From Streptomyces tsukubensis (GTDB lineage: Bacteria; Actinomycetota; Actinomycetes; Streptomycetales; Streptomycetaceae), in the NCBI RefSeq assembly GCF_003932715.1, contig NZ_CP020700.1:2192501-2256500 (forward strand): a DNA stretch of 64,000 bases, read 5' to 3'. Position numbers and translations under genes: made by a program. Below, piece after piece: positions 16,330 through 26,203 of the stretch. Below the pieces are notes generated by a model. It was not told the DNA's origin and ran no database searches. It worked only from the letters and a program-made list of their open reading frames with translations. Numbering within the stretch: the stretch's first letter is position 1; the number at the start of each line of letters is the position of its first letter.

Positions 16330-18267
16330 CTACCCCGCTCGGGCGCATGCCTCCGCCTCTGCCAGGTAACGCGCCACCGGGCCCAGGGTCAGCATGCCGC
16401 TCGCGGCGCCGGCGTGTTCTGCACGGGCATGACGCAAGGCAGCTCCAGCGTGTGCTGCGATTCCGCGCTCGTCGAGGCGTACGGCGGCACGGGCGGTCAG
16501 GCACCACATGGCCTCCTGCATATGGTCACGCGGCGATTCGGGCACCGCAGCGAGGGCGGCACGGGCCTGCTCGCCCCGGCCCTGGGCGAGCAGCACAAGG
16601 GGTTCCGTCCAGGGCCGGTAGGGGCCCCAGTCGAGGTGCGGTTCGGTGGGCGCGGGCCGGTCGTGCAGCAGGCGCAGTCCCAGGAGGGCGAGCGGGAACA
16701 GGCCACGGTGCAGCCCCGGCATTCCGGCCGCCCGGAGGGCGCCCTCGGCGGCGCGGTAGTGAGCTGCGGCCGTGGCGGCGGTCGGCCCGCCGGGTTCGGT
16801 ACTGCGGGCGGCCGTGGCCCGGGCCCTGAACCAGCAGGTGAGGACGGAGACGAGCGGTGCCTCGGTGGCGGCGGAGAGCTGTTCGGCTGCCTCGGCGTGG
16901 GTGGCCGCGGCGTCGAGGTCGCCGAGGGCCGAGGCGGATTGCAGGCGGACGAGTCGGCCGAGTACGGCGAAGTTCGGCAGCTCGTGCCGGGTGGCCAGGT
17001 CGAGGATCTCGGCGCCGGTCCGGTCCCGTTCCTCCGCGAGGCCGGGACGGGTGAAGGACTGGAGGAAAACCCCGTTGAGGGCGAAGGCCAGCAGGGCCGG
17101 ATCAGCCAGGTCCCGCGCCAGCTCCTCAGCCTGACACGCGGCCTGCTGCGCGCGCTTCAGCTCGGTGGCGGACAGATCCGCACTGCGGCTCTCGACGGCG
17201 ACCGTGGCCAGGAGGCGGGCGCGCAGGTCGTCGGGGCCGTCGGGGCCGAGCCCGGTGAGCGTGCGCTCGGCAGCCGCGACGACGGCGCGGGACTGCTCGG
17301 GGTCGTCGGCCCGGCTCCAGACGGCGGGCACGTCATAGGCTGCGATGATCCGGGCGGTCAGAGCGAGGTCCCCGGTGCGTTCCGCCGCCCGGACGGCGGC
17401 GAGGCGGTCGCGCCGCGACCGGACGAGGGCATCGCCACCCGCCAGGGCGAGAGTGCGGGCCAGGTCCACGGTGGTGCGCGGGCCGAGCCGGACACCGGGG
17501 CCGGTCCACACGGTCCGTGCGTCTTCGGGAGGCCCGGCGCCGTTGAGGATGTCCTTCTCCAGGCGTTGGAGGTCGGGACCGGGGTCGAGCCCGAGTTGAT
17601 CGACAAGCATCGTGCGGGCGCGGCGGAGAGTGGCCAGCGCGTCGGCTCGGCGGCCCGCGCGGTGCAGTGCGCGGGCGAGCAGTTCCCAGGCCGGCTCGCG
17701 CCACGGATGTTCGGCGACATGGGCACCCAGCCCGGCGACGAGCTCGGCCCCTTCCCCGGAGTCGAGGAGGATGCGGGCGCGCAGTTCCGTCCCCTCCAGC
17801 CTCAGCTCCTCCAGGCGGGTCCGCTCGCGCTGCGCCCATGGGGAGCCGGTCACATCGGCGTAGGCGGGTCCTCGCCAGTCCGCGAGTACCGTGCCGAGGT
17901 CGCCCGCCGCGTCGGGGTTGCGGCGGGCTCGGGCCAGGGTGTCCTGGAACCGGTGGACGTCCACGTCCTCGCGTGGCAGGCGCAGCGCGTAGCCGGGTCC
18001 TTCGGTGACGATGATGCGCGGCGGATCGCGGGGCGGCCGGTCGGGTTCGAGGGCGCGTCGCAGCGCGGCGACGAAGGTACGCAGAGCGCCCACGGCGCGG
18101 GCAGGCGGATCGGCCCACAGGTCATCGACGAGGGTGTCGGTGGTGACCATCCGTCCCTCGGCGGCGACGAGCCTGGCGAGTACCTCGCGATGGCGGGGTC
18201 CGCCCAGATCAACCGGGCTGCCGTCGTCGCGGAGGGCCCGCACGGCACCGAGCACGTCGATTCGCAT
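16330..18267 (-). CDS. SARP/BTAD-family transcriptional regulator
   Basis: 645 residues. The N-terminal OmpR-like winged helix (MRIDVLGAVRAL, PRHREVLARLVAAEGRMVTT, ALRTFVAALRRALEP, GYALRL) is followed by the bacterial transcriptional activation domain at about residues 95-245 (FQDTLARARR, WAQRERTRLEELRLEGTELR, RALHRAGRRADALATLRRAR, LGLDPGPDLQRLE). The remaining 390 residues form TPR-like helices with no visible NTPase motif, so it is a medium-size SARP with an uncharacterised C-terminal sensor region. It is divergent from the alpha/beta hydrolase, 111 bases away, which it may activate. Confidence 0.9.
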   Translation of the reverse strand: MRIDVLGAVRALRDDGSPVDLGGPRHREVLARLVAAEGRMVTTDTLVDDLWADPPARAVGALRTFVAALRRALEPDRPPRDPPRIIVTEGPGYALRLPREDVDVHRFQDTLARARRNPDAAGDLGTVLADWRGPAYADVTGSPWAQRERTRLEELRLEGTELRARILLDSGEGAELVAGLGAHVAEHPWREPAWELLARALHRAGRRADALATLRRARTMLVDQLGLDPGPDLQRLEKDILNGAGPPEDARTVWTGPGVRLGPRTTVDLARTLALAGGDALVRSRRDRLAAVRAAERTGDLALTARIIAAYDVPAVWSRADDPEQSRAVVAAAERTLTGLGPDGPDDLRARLLATVAVESRSADLSATELKRAQQAACQAEELARDLADPALLAFALNGVFLQSFTRPGLAEERDRTGAEILDLATRHELPNFAVLGRLVRLQSASALGDLDAAATHAEAAEQLSAATEAPLVSVLTCWFRARATAARSTEPGGPTAATAAAHYRAAEGALRAAGMPGLHRGLFPLALLGLRLLHDRPAPTEPHLDWGPYRPWTEPLVLLAQGRGEQARAALAAVPESPRDHMQEAMWCLTARAAVRLDERGIAAHAGAALRHARAEHAGAASGMLTLGPVARYLAEAEACARAG

Positions 18268-18378
18268 GACCCCATCCTCCGTGCCGGGGGCCGGCTGCGC
18301 CCCACCGTACTGATCGGATGCTGATCGCCGTCGCCCAAGCTGACCCGGTCAGGTCCCCGACGCGAAAGACGGTCCCTC

Positions 18379-19257
18379 ATGACGCTCACGATTCCCGGCT
18401 TCGATCAGATCCGCCTGCCCGGTGCGGACGGTGTGGAGCTGGCAGCAGCGGTAGCCGGCAGCGGAAGCCCCGTCGTGCTGTTGCACGGTTTTCCCCAGAC
18501 CCACCTGATGTGGCGGCACGTCGCCGAACGGCTCGCCGACGAGCACACGGTGATCTGTCCCGACCTGCGGGGCTACGGCGCCAGCGACAAGCCGGCGGCC
18601 ACCGGCCCCGATGTGTACGCCAAACGCACCATGGCCGCCGACGTCGTGACCCTGGCGGCGGCCCTCGGCCACGAGCGCTTCGCCCTCGTGGGCCACGACA
18701 GGGGCGCCCTGGTCGCCTTCCGGGCGGGTCTTGACCACCCCGAGACCATCACGCACCTGGGCATCCTCGACATCGTGCCGACACTCGACATGTGGAACGT
18801 CCTGCACGGCACCTCGGCGGCGGTCGGCTACCACCTCTTCCTCATGGCGCAGCCGCCGGGCCTGCCGGAGGCGATGATCGCAGGCAGCGCGGACGCGTTC
18901 TTCGGATCGTTCTTCGACGCCTGGGCCAACGACCCGAGCAGCATGCCCGAGGAGGTACGTGCCGAGTACCTGCGCGCGAGCGCCGCGGCAGTGACGTCGA
19001 TCGTCGCGGACTACCGGGCTTCGGCGGGCATCGACGTCATACATGACCAGGCGGACCTGGACGCCGGGTCGCAGCTTGCCATGCCCGTGACGGTCGTCCA
19101 GCAGGACTGGGGCGCACAGCTCGGCTACGACGCTGCCGGGGTGTGGCAGGCGTGGGCGCCGGACCTGGAGCACCGGCTGACCGGCGCCGGGCACTTCATG
19201 GCCGAAGAGGCACCCGACGAGATCGCAACCGTGATCCGGGGCCTGCTGGCCCGCTGA
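18379..19257 (+). CDS. Alpha/beta hydrolase of the haloacid dehalogenase / epoxide hydrolase type
   Basis: 292 residues. HGFPQTHLMW forms the oxyanion hole, CPDLRGYGASDKP follows, and the nucleophile elbow is GHDRGALVAF with Asp, not Ser, as nucleophile. The catalytic His is in GHFMAEEAPDE near the end. An Asp nucleophile with HGFPQ is the pattern of fluoroacetate dehalogenases and soluble epoxide hydrolases. The usual HDRGGR is HDRGAL here, so one halide/carboxylate-binding Arg of fluoroacetate dehalogenase appears missing, and an epoxide hydrolase or C-C hydrolase is as likely. It is divergent from the SARP regulator. Confidence 0.88.
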   Translation: MTLTIPGFDQIRLPGADGVELAAAVAGSGSPVVLLHGFPQTHLMWRHVAERLADEHTVICPDLRGYGASDKPAATGPDVYAKRTMAADVVTLAAALGHERFALVGHDRGALVAFRAGLDHPETITHLGILDIVPTLDMWNVLHGTSAAVGYHLFLMAQPPGLPEAMIAGSADAFFGSFFDAWANDPSSMPEEVRAEYLRASAAAVTSIVADYRASAGIDVIHDQADLDAGSQLAMPVTVVQQDWGAQLGYDAAGVWQAWAPDLEHRLTGAGHFMAEEAPDEIATVIRGLLAR

Positions 19258-19364
19258 TTCTCCTGCTCTCGGCTCGTCGGCCGGGCCGCGGTCGGGGCCG
19301 GCCGGGCCGTGACCCCGGCCGTGCGGCGGCCACCGCACGCGGCCGCACCGCGCCCCGCCGACGG

Positions 19365-20888
<1,524 letters not shown>

Positions 20889-22145
20889 ATGGCCCCCGTA
20901 CCGTGTCCCCATCTGCCCGAGGGGTTCGACGTCACCGACCCCGACCTCCTCCAGTCACGCGTGCCGCACCCCGAGTTCGCCCTGCTGAGAAGAGTTGCCC
21001 CGGTGTCCTGGTGCGCCCAGCGGCACGGCGTGTCCGGGTTCGACGACGACGGCTACTGGGCGGTGACCCGGCACGCCGACGTCAAGTACGTCTCCACCCG
21101 TCCGGAGCTCTTCTCGTCCTGGACGAACACCGCGGTCATCCGTTTCAACGAGTCCATCCGGCGCGAGCAGATCGACGTCCAGCGGCTGATCATGCTGAAT
21201 ATGGACCCGCCCGAGCACACCCGGGTCCGGCAGATCGTGCAGCGCGGTTTCACGCCCCGCGCCGTCAACTCCCTCCGTACGGCGCTGCGGGAACGGGCGC
21301 TGAAGATCGTGGACGAGGCGGTCGCGCGCTCCCGCGACGGCGGCTCCTTCGACTTCGTGTCCAGCATCGCCGTCGAGCTGCCGCTCCAGGCCATCGCCGA
21401 GCTGATCGGCGTCCCGCAGGAGGACCGGTCGCAGATCTTCGACTGGTCGAACACCATGGCCTCGTACGACGACCCCGAGTTCGCCGTCACGGAGGAGGCG
21501 GGCATCCGGGCGTCGATGGACTTCCTCTCGTACGCGATGAACCTCGCCGCCGCCCGCAAGGAGTGCCCGGCGCAGGACATCGTCACCCAGCTGGTCGCGG
21601 CCGGGGACGCGGGCAATCTCTCCAACGACGAGTTCGGCTTCTTCGTGATCCTGCTGGCCGTCGCGGGGAACGAGACCACCCGCAATGCGATCACCCACGG
21701 GATGCACGCCTTCCTCAGCCACCCCGAACAGTGGGAGCTGTACCGGCGCGAGCGCCCGGCGACGACCGCCGAGGAGATCGTCCGCTGGGCCACACCGATC
21801 GTCTCGTTCCAGCGGACCGCCACACAGGACGTGGAGCTGGGCGGGCAGCGGATCCGGAAGGGCGACCGGGTGGGTCTCTTCTACTCCTCGGCCAACAACG
21901 ACCCGGAGGTCTTCGAGGACCCCGAGGCCTTCGACATCACCCGCGACCCCAATCCGCATCTGGGCTTCGGCGGCGGCGGACCGCACTTCTGCCTGGGGAA
22001 GTCGCTGGCGGTGATGGAGATCGACCTGATCTTCAACGCGATCGCGGACGCGCTGCCCGGGCTGAAACTCGCGGGTGAGCCGCGCAGGCTCCGGTCCGCC
22101 TGGCTGAACGGCGTCAAGGAACTGCGGGTGACCACGGGCGCCTGA
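20889..22145 (+). CDS. cyp125: Cytochrome P450, CYP125-like
   Basis: 418 residues. The I-helix oxygen-activation motif is AVAGNETTRN, the K-helix E-x-x-R is in EEIVRW, and the haem loop is GFGGGGPHFCLG with ligand Cys368. The N-terminus CPHLPEGFDVTDPDLL and the C-terminus LRSAWLNGVKEL are characteristic of CYP125, which oxidises the terminal methyl of the cholesterol side chain. Its divergent partner is the FadA5-type thiolase, as in mycobacterial steroid clusters. It probably takes electrons from a small ferredoxin such as the one at 4317. The remaining side-chain genes (FadE28/29, ChsH, Ltp2) are not in this window. Confidence 0.88.
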   Translation: MAPVPCPHLPEGFDVTDPDLLQSRVPHPEFALLRRVAPVSWCAQRHGVSGFDDDGYWAVTRHADVKYVSTRPELFSSWTNTAVIRFNESIRREQIDVQRLIMLNMDPPEHTRVRQIVQRGFTPRAVNSLRTALRERALKIVDEAVARSRDGGSFDFVSSIAVELPLQAIAELIGVPQEDRSQIFDWSNTMASYDDPEFAVTEEAGIRASMDFLSYAMNLAAARKECPAQDIVTQLVAAGDAGNLSNDEFGFFVILLAVAGNETTRNAITHGMHAFLSHPEQWELYRRERPATTAEEIVRWATPIVSFQRTATQDVELGGQRIRKGDRVGLFYSSANNDPEVFEDPEAFDITRDPNPHLGFGGGGPHFCLGKSLAVMEIDLIFNAIADALPGLKLAGEPRRLRSAWLNGVKELRVTTGA

Positions 22146-22194
22146 GCCCACCGCGCGAACCCGCGCCGGTGCGGCGCGGGCCCCGTCCCCGGGC

Positions 22195-22276
22195 CCGCGC
22201 CACCCTCGGCGCCGTACCACCGCACGACAACGACCCCGCGCCACCCTCGGCGCCGTACCGCCGTACGAGAACGGCC
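22195..22276. repeat. Imperfect 41-bp tandem duplication
   Basis: Two copies of a 41-base unit beginning CCGCGCCACCCTCGGCGCCG, with a handful of mismatches, end at the hairpin terminator behind the P450 gene. Confidence 0.8.
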
Positions 22277-22313
22277 CCGGGACGCGGACCAGGTGTCCGC
22301 GTCCCGGGGCCGT
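22271..22313. terminator. Perfect hairpin terminator between P450 and the GT87-PAP2 gene
   Basis: Nineteen-base arms, ACGGCCCCGGGACGCGGAC and its exact complement, around a CAGGT loop. The flanking genes converge, so it can serve both. Confidence 0.92.
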
Positions 22314-22351
22314 CCCGGCGCCCGGCCGCCGCGCGGCCGGGCGTACTTCCG

Positions 22352-24508
22352 TCAGGTCGCCGACTTCTGGGCGACGGCCGTACCGCCCCCGCCGTCCTCC
22401 GGCGCCTTCGCGTCCTCGGCCACCGGCTTCTTCTCCATGCCTCCGGAGGCGCCCGCGGCGCTCTCCGCCGAGGTCCGGGCGGCGGGTACGGAGACTCTCG
22501 TGGTCACGGCACCGGCGGGCACGGCATCCCCTTCCCCGGCACCGGCCTTCGGCAGCAGCGACCGCCGTCCCGAGAGGACGTACGTCAGCCCGAAGCCGGT
22601 GCCGACCACGATCGCGCCGCCCACCGCGTCCAGGATCCAGTGGTTCGCGCTGGCCACGATCACGTACAGCGTGATCAGCGGGTGCAGCAGCCCCAGCGCC
22701 TTCATCCACAGCTTGGGCGCCAGCATCACGACCACCACACCGCACCACAGCGACCAGCCGAAGTGCAGCGACGGCATCGCCGCGTACTGGTTGGTGACCG
22801 CGGTCATCGCCCCGAACTCGGGGTTCGAGAGGTCCTGCGTCCCATGGACCGTGTCGACGAAGCCCATGCCCGGCATCAGCCGCGGCGGCGCCAGCGGATA
22901 GAGCCAGAAGCCCACCAGCGCCAGCAGGGTCGCGAAGGCCAACGACGCCCGCGCCCAGCGGTAGTCGGTGGGGCGGCGGATGTAGAGGACCGCGAGGATC
23001 GCCAGCGGCACCGGGAAGTGGAAGGAGGTGTAGTAGAAGCTGAGGAAGTCCGTCAGCCACTCCGCCTTCACCGCAGCCTGGTTGATCCCGTGCTCGATGT
23101 CGATGCCGAGCGCCTGCTCGATGGAGGCGATCTGCCGCCCGTGCTCCTCGGCGGTCGCCGTGGACGCGGTCGCGGCCAGCCGGATCTTGGAGTAGATCGC
23201 GTAACCGACCCGGATCGCCACCAGCTCCAGCAGCAGGTTGGGACGGCTCAGCGCCCGCTTCCAGAACGGCAGCAGCGGCACCCACCGCCAGCGGGAGTCC
23301 GGGGGCGTGACATAGCTGGTCGGCAGGGGTCTGCGGAAATGCGGATCCGTACGGGACAGGAACGGTACGGCGCAGGCGGCGGCCAGCGCCGCGATCAGGA
23401 TCGCGTTCTCGCGCACCGGCTGCAGCACCGCCATGTTCGGCAGCAGCATCTTGCTGGGGAGCGTCACCACGAACACGGTCAGAACCGGCCAGAGCATCCG
23501 GTCCGCGGCCTTCTTGCCGACCCGGCCGACGACGGCCAGCAGCAGCCACAGCAGCTGGTGCTGCCAGGTGGTGGGCGAGACGGCGACGGCGACACAGCCG
23601 GTGATCGCGACGGCGAGCAGCAGCTGCCCGTCGCGGGCGTAGCGGACCGCGCGGCGCAGTCCGAACCAGGTCACGGCGGCGGCCAGGGCCAGATAGAGCG
23701 CGATCTCCAGCGGGCCTTCGAGGCCGAGGCGGAGCAGCGCGCCGTGGAGGGACTGGTTGGCGAGCCCGTCGGGACGGCTGCTGAGCCCGGCACCCGCGAC
23801 GTGCTGAATCCAGTACGTCCACGAGTCACCGGCCATCGCCGCCCAGGCCACGGCCGTACAGGCGGCGAAGGTCGCGGCGGAGGTCACCGCGGCGCGGCGG
23901 CGGCCGGTGAACCAGAGCAGCGGAACGAAGAGCAGGACCGTGGGCTGGAGCGCCGCGGCGATGCCGATGAGCGCCCCGGAAGCGCGTTCGCCCCGGGCGA
24001 CGAAACAGCCCAGGAGGACCAGGAGGACCGGGATGATGCTGGTCTGGCCCAGGTAGAAGCTGTTGCGCACGGGCAGCGAGAGCATCAGCAGGCTGATCGC
24101 GAAGGGCGCGGCGAGCAGCGCGCTGCGGCGGGACACCGGGCCGGGCAGCGCCCGGGCGACGATCAGGCCTATCCCGACGACGAGCAGCAGGGTGGCGAAG
24201 GTCCAGGCCACGCCGAGGCTCTGTTCGGCGCCGCGGGTGAGCGGTTTCAGCACCAGCCCGGCGAAGGGTGTGCCGGTGAAGAGGTCGGTCTCGTAGAGCG
24301 ACCCCTTGACGTGCAGCACGCCCTCGGGACCGATCCACTTTTCGAGGTCGATGAGCCGCTCGCCGGGCGGCTCGCGCAGGACCACCGCCAGTTGCCGTAC
24401 GGCGAGTACGGCGGCCAGTAGCCACAGTGCGGCCCTGGCCGCGCTCATCCTGGTGGCGGCCCCCTTCGCGGTATCACTTCCGCGCACGCTGTGCTCCGCG
24501 TTCGCCAC
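22352..24508 (-). CDS. Fusion of a GT87-like membrane glycosyltransferase and a PAP2-family phosphatase/phosphotransferase
   Basis: 718 residues from GTG 24508, with AAAGGGAGG upstream. The N-terminal 400 residues have about ten membrane helices of the DUF2029/GT87 type (mannosyltransferase family), including RNSFYLGQTSIIPVLLVLLG and the acidic-loop region ERLIDLEKW. The C-terminal 280 residues carry PAP2-like motifs: AAMPSLHFGW and SANHWILDAVGG, the histidine motifs of inositol phosphoceramide synthase/AUR1-like enzymes. The pair should act at the membrane on a polyprenyl-phosphate-linked glycolipid or inositol phospholipid. A Lys/Ala/Glu-rich 80-residue tail follows. The partner reactions are inferred from the families. 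Confidence 0.88.
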   Translation of the reverse strand: MANAEHSVRGSDTAKGAATRMSAARAALWLLAAVLAVRQLAVVLREPPGERLIDLEKWIGPEGVLHVKGSLYETDLFTGTPFAGLVLKPLTRGAEQSLGVAWTFATLLLVVGIGLIVARALPGPVSRRSALLAAPFAISLLMLSLPVRNSFYLGQTSIIPVLLVLLGCFVARGERASGALIGIAAALQPTVLLFVPLLWFTGRRRAAVTSAATFAACTAVAWAAMAGDSWTYWIQHVAGAGLSSRPDGLANQSLHGALLRLGLEGPLEIALYLALAAAVTWFGLRRAVRYARDGQLLLAVAITGCVAVAVSPTTWQHQLLWLLLAVVGRVGKKAADRMLWPVLTVFVVTLPSKMLLPNMAVLQPVRENAILIAALAAACAVPFLSRTDPHFRRPLPTSYVTPPDSRWRWVPLLPFWKRALSRPNLLLELVAIRVGYAIYSKIRLAATASTATAEEHGRQIASIEQALGIDIEHGINQAAVKAEWLTDFLSFYYTSFHFPVPLAILAVLYIRRPTDYRWARASLAFATLLALVGFWLYPLAPPRLMPGMGFVDTVHGTQDLSNPEFGAMTAVTNQYAAMPSLHFGWSLWCGVVVVMLAPKLWMKALGLLHPLITLYVIVASANHWILDAVGGAIVVGTGFGLTYVLSGRRSLLPKAGAGEGDAVPAGAVTTRVSVPAARTSAESAAGASGGMEKKPVAEDAKAPEDGGGGTAVAQKSAT

Positions 24509-24807
24509 GTCCCGCCGCGCCTCCCTTTCATCCCGTTGATCCAGAAACACCGGTGTTCTCCGGTCCGGCGACCGCCTCCACCTGCCGAAAAGGTGACGGG
24601 TGCCCGAAGAAGCCTCGCATTGCCCGTTGAGTGAGACTCGGGCAACCCCCTCTTTGCCTGACTGTCGCCCGGTTTTGTTCGGATGTCCGGCCGGACATCC
24701 AGGGGAGGGCCCGCCCGGGGAAGATACAAGACCTTCGCCCCGGCCATCCGTGCCGCTTATCACGCCACAGCGGCCGGGATACGCCCCGGGGCCCTAGGTT
24801 GGGGCAT
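24509..24807. promoter_or_regulatory. Divergent promoter region with a perfect 20-bp palindrome
   Basis: GGATGTCCGGCCGGACATCC at 24681-24700 is a perfect palindrome. A second dyad, TTGCCCG-N12-CGGGCAA, lies at 24620-24645. At 24795-24800 TAGGTT stands seven bases before the O-methyltransferase ATG, the spacing of a leaderless promoter. Any of the dyads could be an operator for either divergent gene. Confidence 0.55.
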
Positions 24808-25554
24808 ATGACCGACGCACATCAGCACGAAGCACGCGGAGCACACGGAGCACACGGAGAGCGCGTGGCGCGCGGAGCGCACGAGGCAGAGGCGCGCTGG
24901 AGCGCCGTCGACGGCTATCTGACGGATCTGCTGGCTCCGGAGGACGAGGCACTGACGCGGGCGCTGGAGGCGAGCGACGCGGCGGGGCTGCCCCGGATCG
25001 CGGTCGCCCCGAACCAGGGGAAGCTGCTGCAGCTGCTGGCACGCGCCATGGGCGCCCGAACGGTTCTGGAGATCGGCACCCTGGGTGGCTACAGCACGAT
25101 CTGGCTGGCCAGGGCGCTACCGGAGGGCGGCAGGCTGATCTCCCTTGAGTACGACGAGCGGCATGCGGAGGTGGCGCGGGCGAATCTGGCCCGGGCCGGT
25201 CTGGACGCGATCGCCGAAGTACGGACGGGTCCGGCGCTGGAGACGCTGCCGAAGCTGGCGGCGGAGCCGGGCGCGGGCCCGTTCGACCTGTTCTTCATCG
25301 ACGCGGACAAGGTGAACAATCCCCGCTATGTGAGCTGGGCACTGGAGCTGTCCCGGCCGGGGAGCGTGATCGTGGTGGACAACGTGGTACGCGGCGGGGC
25401 GATCACCGACGCGGATGCGCAGGATCCCTCCGTCCGGGGGACGCGCGAGATGTTCGAGCTGGTGGCGCGGGAGCCGAGGCTGGACGGGACGGCGTTCCAG
25501 ACCGTGGGCACGAAGGGGTGGGACGGTCTGCTGGTGGCCCGCGTGGTGGAGTGA
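24808..25554 (+). CDS. Class I O-methyltransferase (catechol/caffeoyl-CoA type)
   Basis: 248 residues from ATG 24808. A His/Ala/Gly-rich start (THQHEARGAHGAHGE style repeats) precedes the core: VLEIGTLGGYSTIWLARALP is motif I of the O-methyltransferase 3 family, LISLEYDERHAEVA motif II, FDLFFIDADKVNNPRY carries the metal-binding Asp residues, and VIVVDNVVRGG the next ligand. It methylates a catechol-like or similar hydroxyl in the cytoplasm using SAM and a divalent cation. It appears to be transcribed alone, with a leaderless-type start and the hairpin at 25576 behind it. Confidence 0.9.
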   Translation: MTDAHQHEARGAHGAHGERVARGAHEAEARWSAVDGYLTDLLAPEDEALTRALEASDAAGLPRIAVAPNQGKLLQLLARAMGARTVLEIGTLGGYSTIWLARALPEGGRLISLEYDERHAEVARANLARAGLDAIAEVRTGPALETLPKLAAEPGAGPFDLFFIDADKVNNPRYVSWALELSRPGSVIVVDNVVRGGAITDADAQDPSVRGTREMFELVAREPRLDGTAFQTVGTKGWDGLLVARVVE

Positions 25555-25575
25555 GGCGGTCCGGAGCGGTAGGTC

Positions 25576-25612
25576 AGGGGTACGGGTCCCGGGGGCTCAG
25601 CACCGTACCCCT
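25576..25612 (+). terminator. Hairpin terminator after the O-methyltransferase
   Basis: Arms AGGGGTACGG and CCGTACCCCT around a 17-base loop, starting 22 bases after the stop codon. Confidence 0.7.
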
Positions 25613-25812
25613 GGCGGGATCCGGACCCCGGGCCCGGGACAACACTCAGGTTCGGACATCTGTTCTTGCACAGCAGACGTCGGCGGTCACCCGGTGATAG
25701 GCCGGGCACACGGGCACGGCGCGGACCGGTGACGACCCCGGACCGCCGTACGAGAAGGGCCGGGCGGTACGGTCGAGACTCCCTAGAGGTCCCTCTCTGC
25801 GAAGGATGTCCC

Positions 25813-26157
25813 GTGGCAAGCGTCGTGAAGATCAACGTTCTGACGGTCCCCGCCGAACAGCGCGAAGTGCTGGAGAAGCGGTTCGCGGCCCGCGCCGGAT
25901 CGGTGGAGAACTCCGACGGCTTCGAATGGTTCGAGCTGCTGCGCCCGCTGGAGGGCACCGACCAGTACCTCGTGTACACGAGGTGGCGTTCCGAGAAGGA
26001 TTTCGAGGCGTGGATGGCCGGTTCGATGCGCGGCGCCCACAAGCCCGCAGAAGGCGATCAGGGCGGCGAGCAGCCGAAGCCCGCGGCCACCGGCTCCACC
26101 CTCTGGTCCTTCGAGGTCGTCCAGTCGGCGGGCCCCAAGCAGTCCGACGAGAGCTGA
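25813..26157 (+). CDS. Haem-degrading monooxygenase, MhuD/IsdG-like (ABM fold)
   Basis: 114 residues from GTG 25813 with GAAGGA upstream. The conserved triad of the IsdG/MhuD family is present at Asn8 (VKINVL), Trp67 (DFEAWMAG) and His76 (RGAHK), one residue later than Asn7, Trp66 and His75 in mycobacterial MhuD. The stretches EKRFAARAGSVENSDGFEWF and ATGSTLWSFEVV are also close to MhuD. Annotation pipelines would call it antibiotic biosynthesis monooxygenase. It should open haem to an iron-free bilin-like product, releasing iron, in the cytoplasm. It has no haem-uptake genes around it here. Confidence 0.85.
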   Translation: MASVVKINVLTVPAEQREVLEKRFAARAGSVENSDGFEWFELLRPLEGTDQYLVYTRWRSEKDFEAWMAGSMRGAHKPAEGDQGGEQPKPAATGSTLWSFEVVQSAGPKQSDES

Positions 26158-26203
26158 GCCCCCGCCGGCCTCCCGGTTTCCGCGGCACCGCCCCGCCGCC
26201 GCC

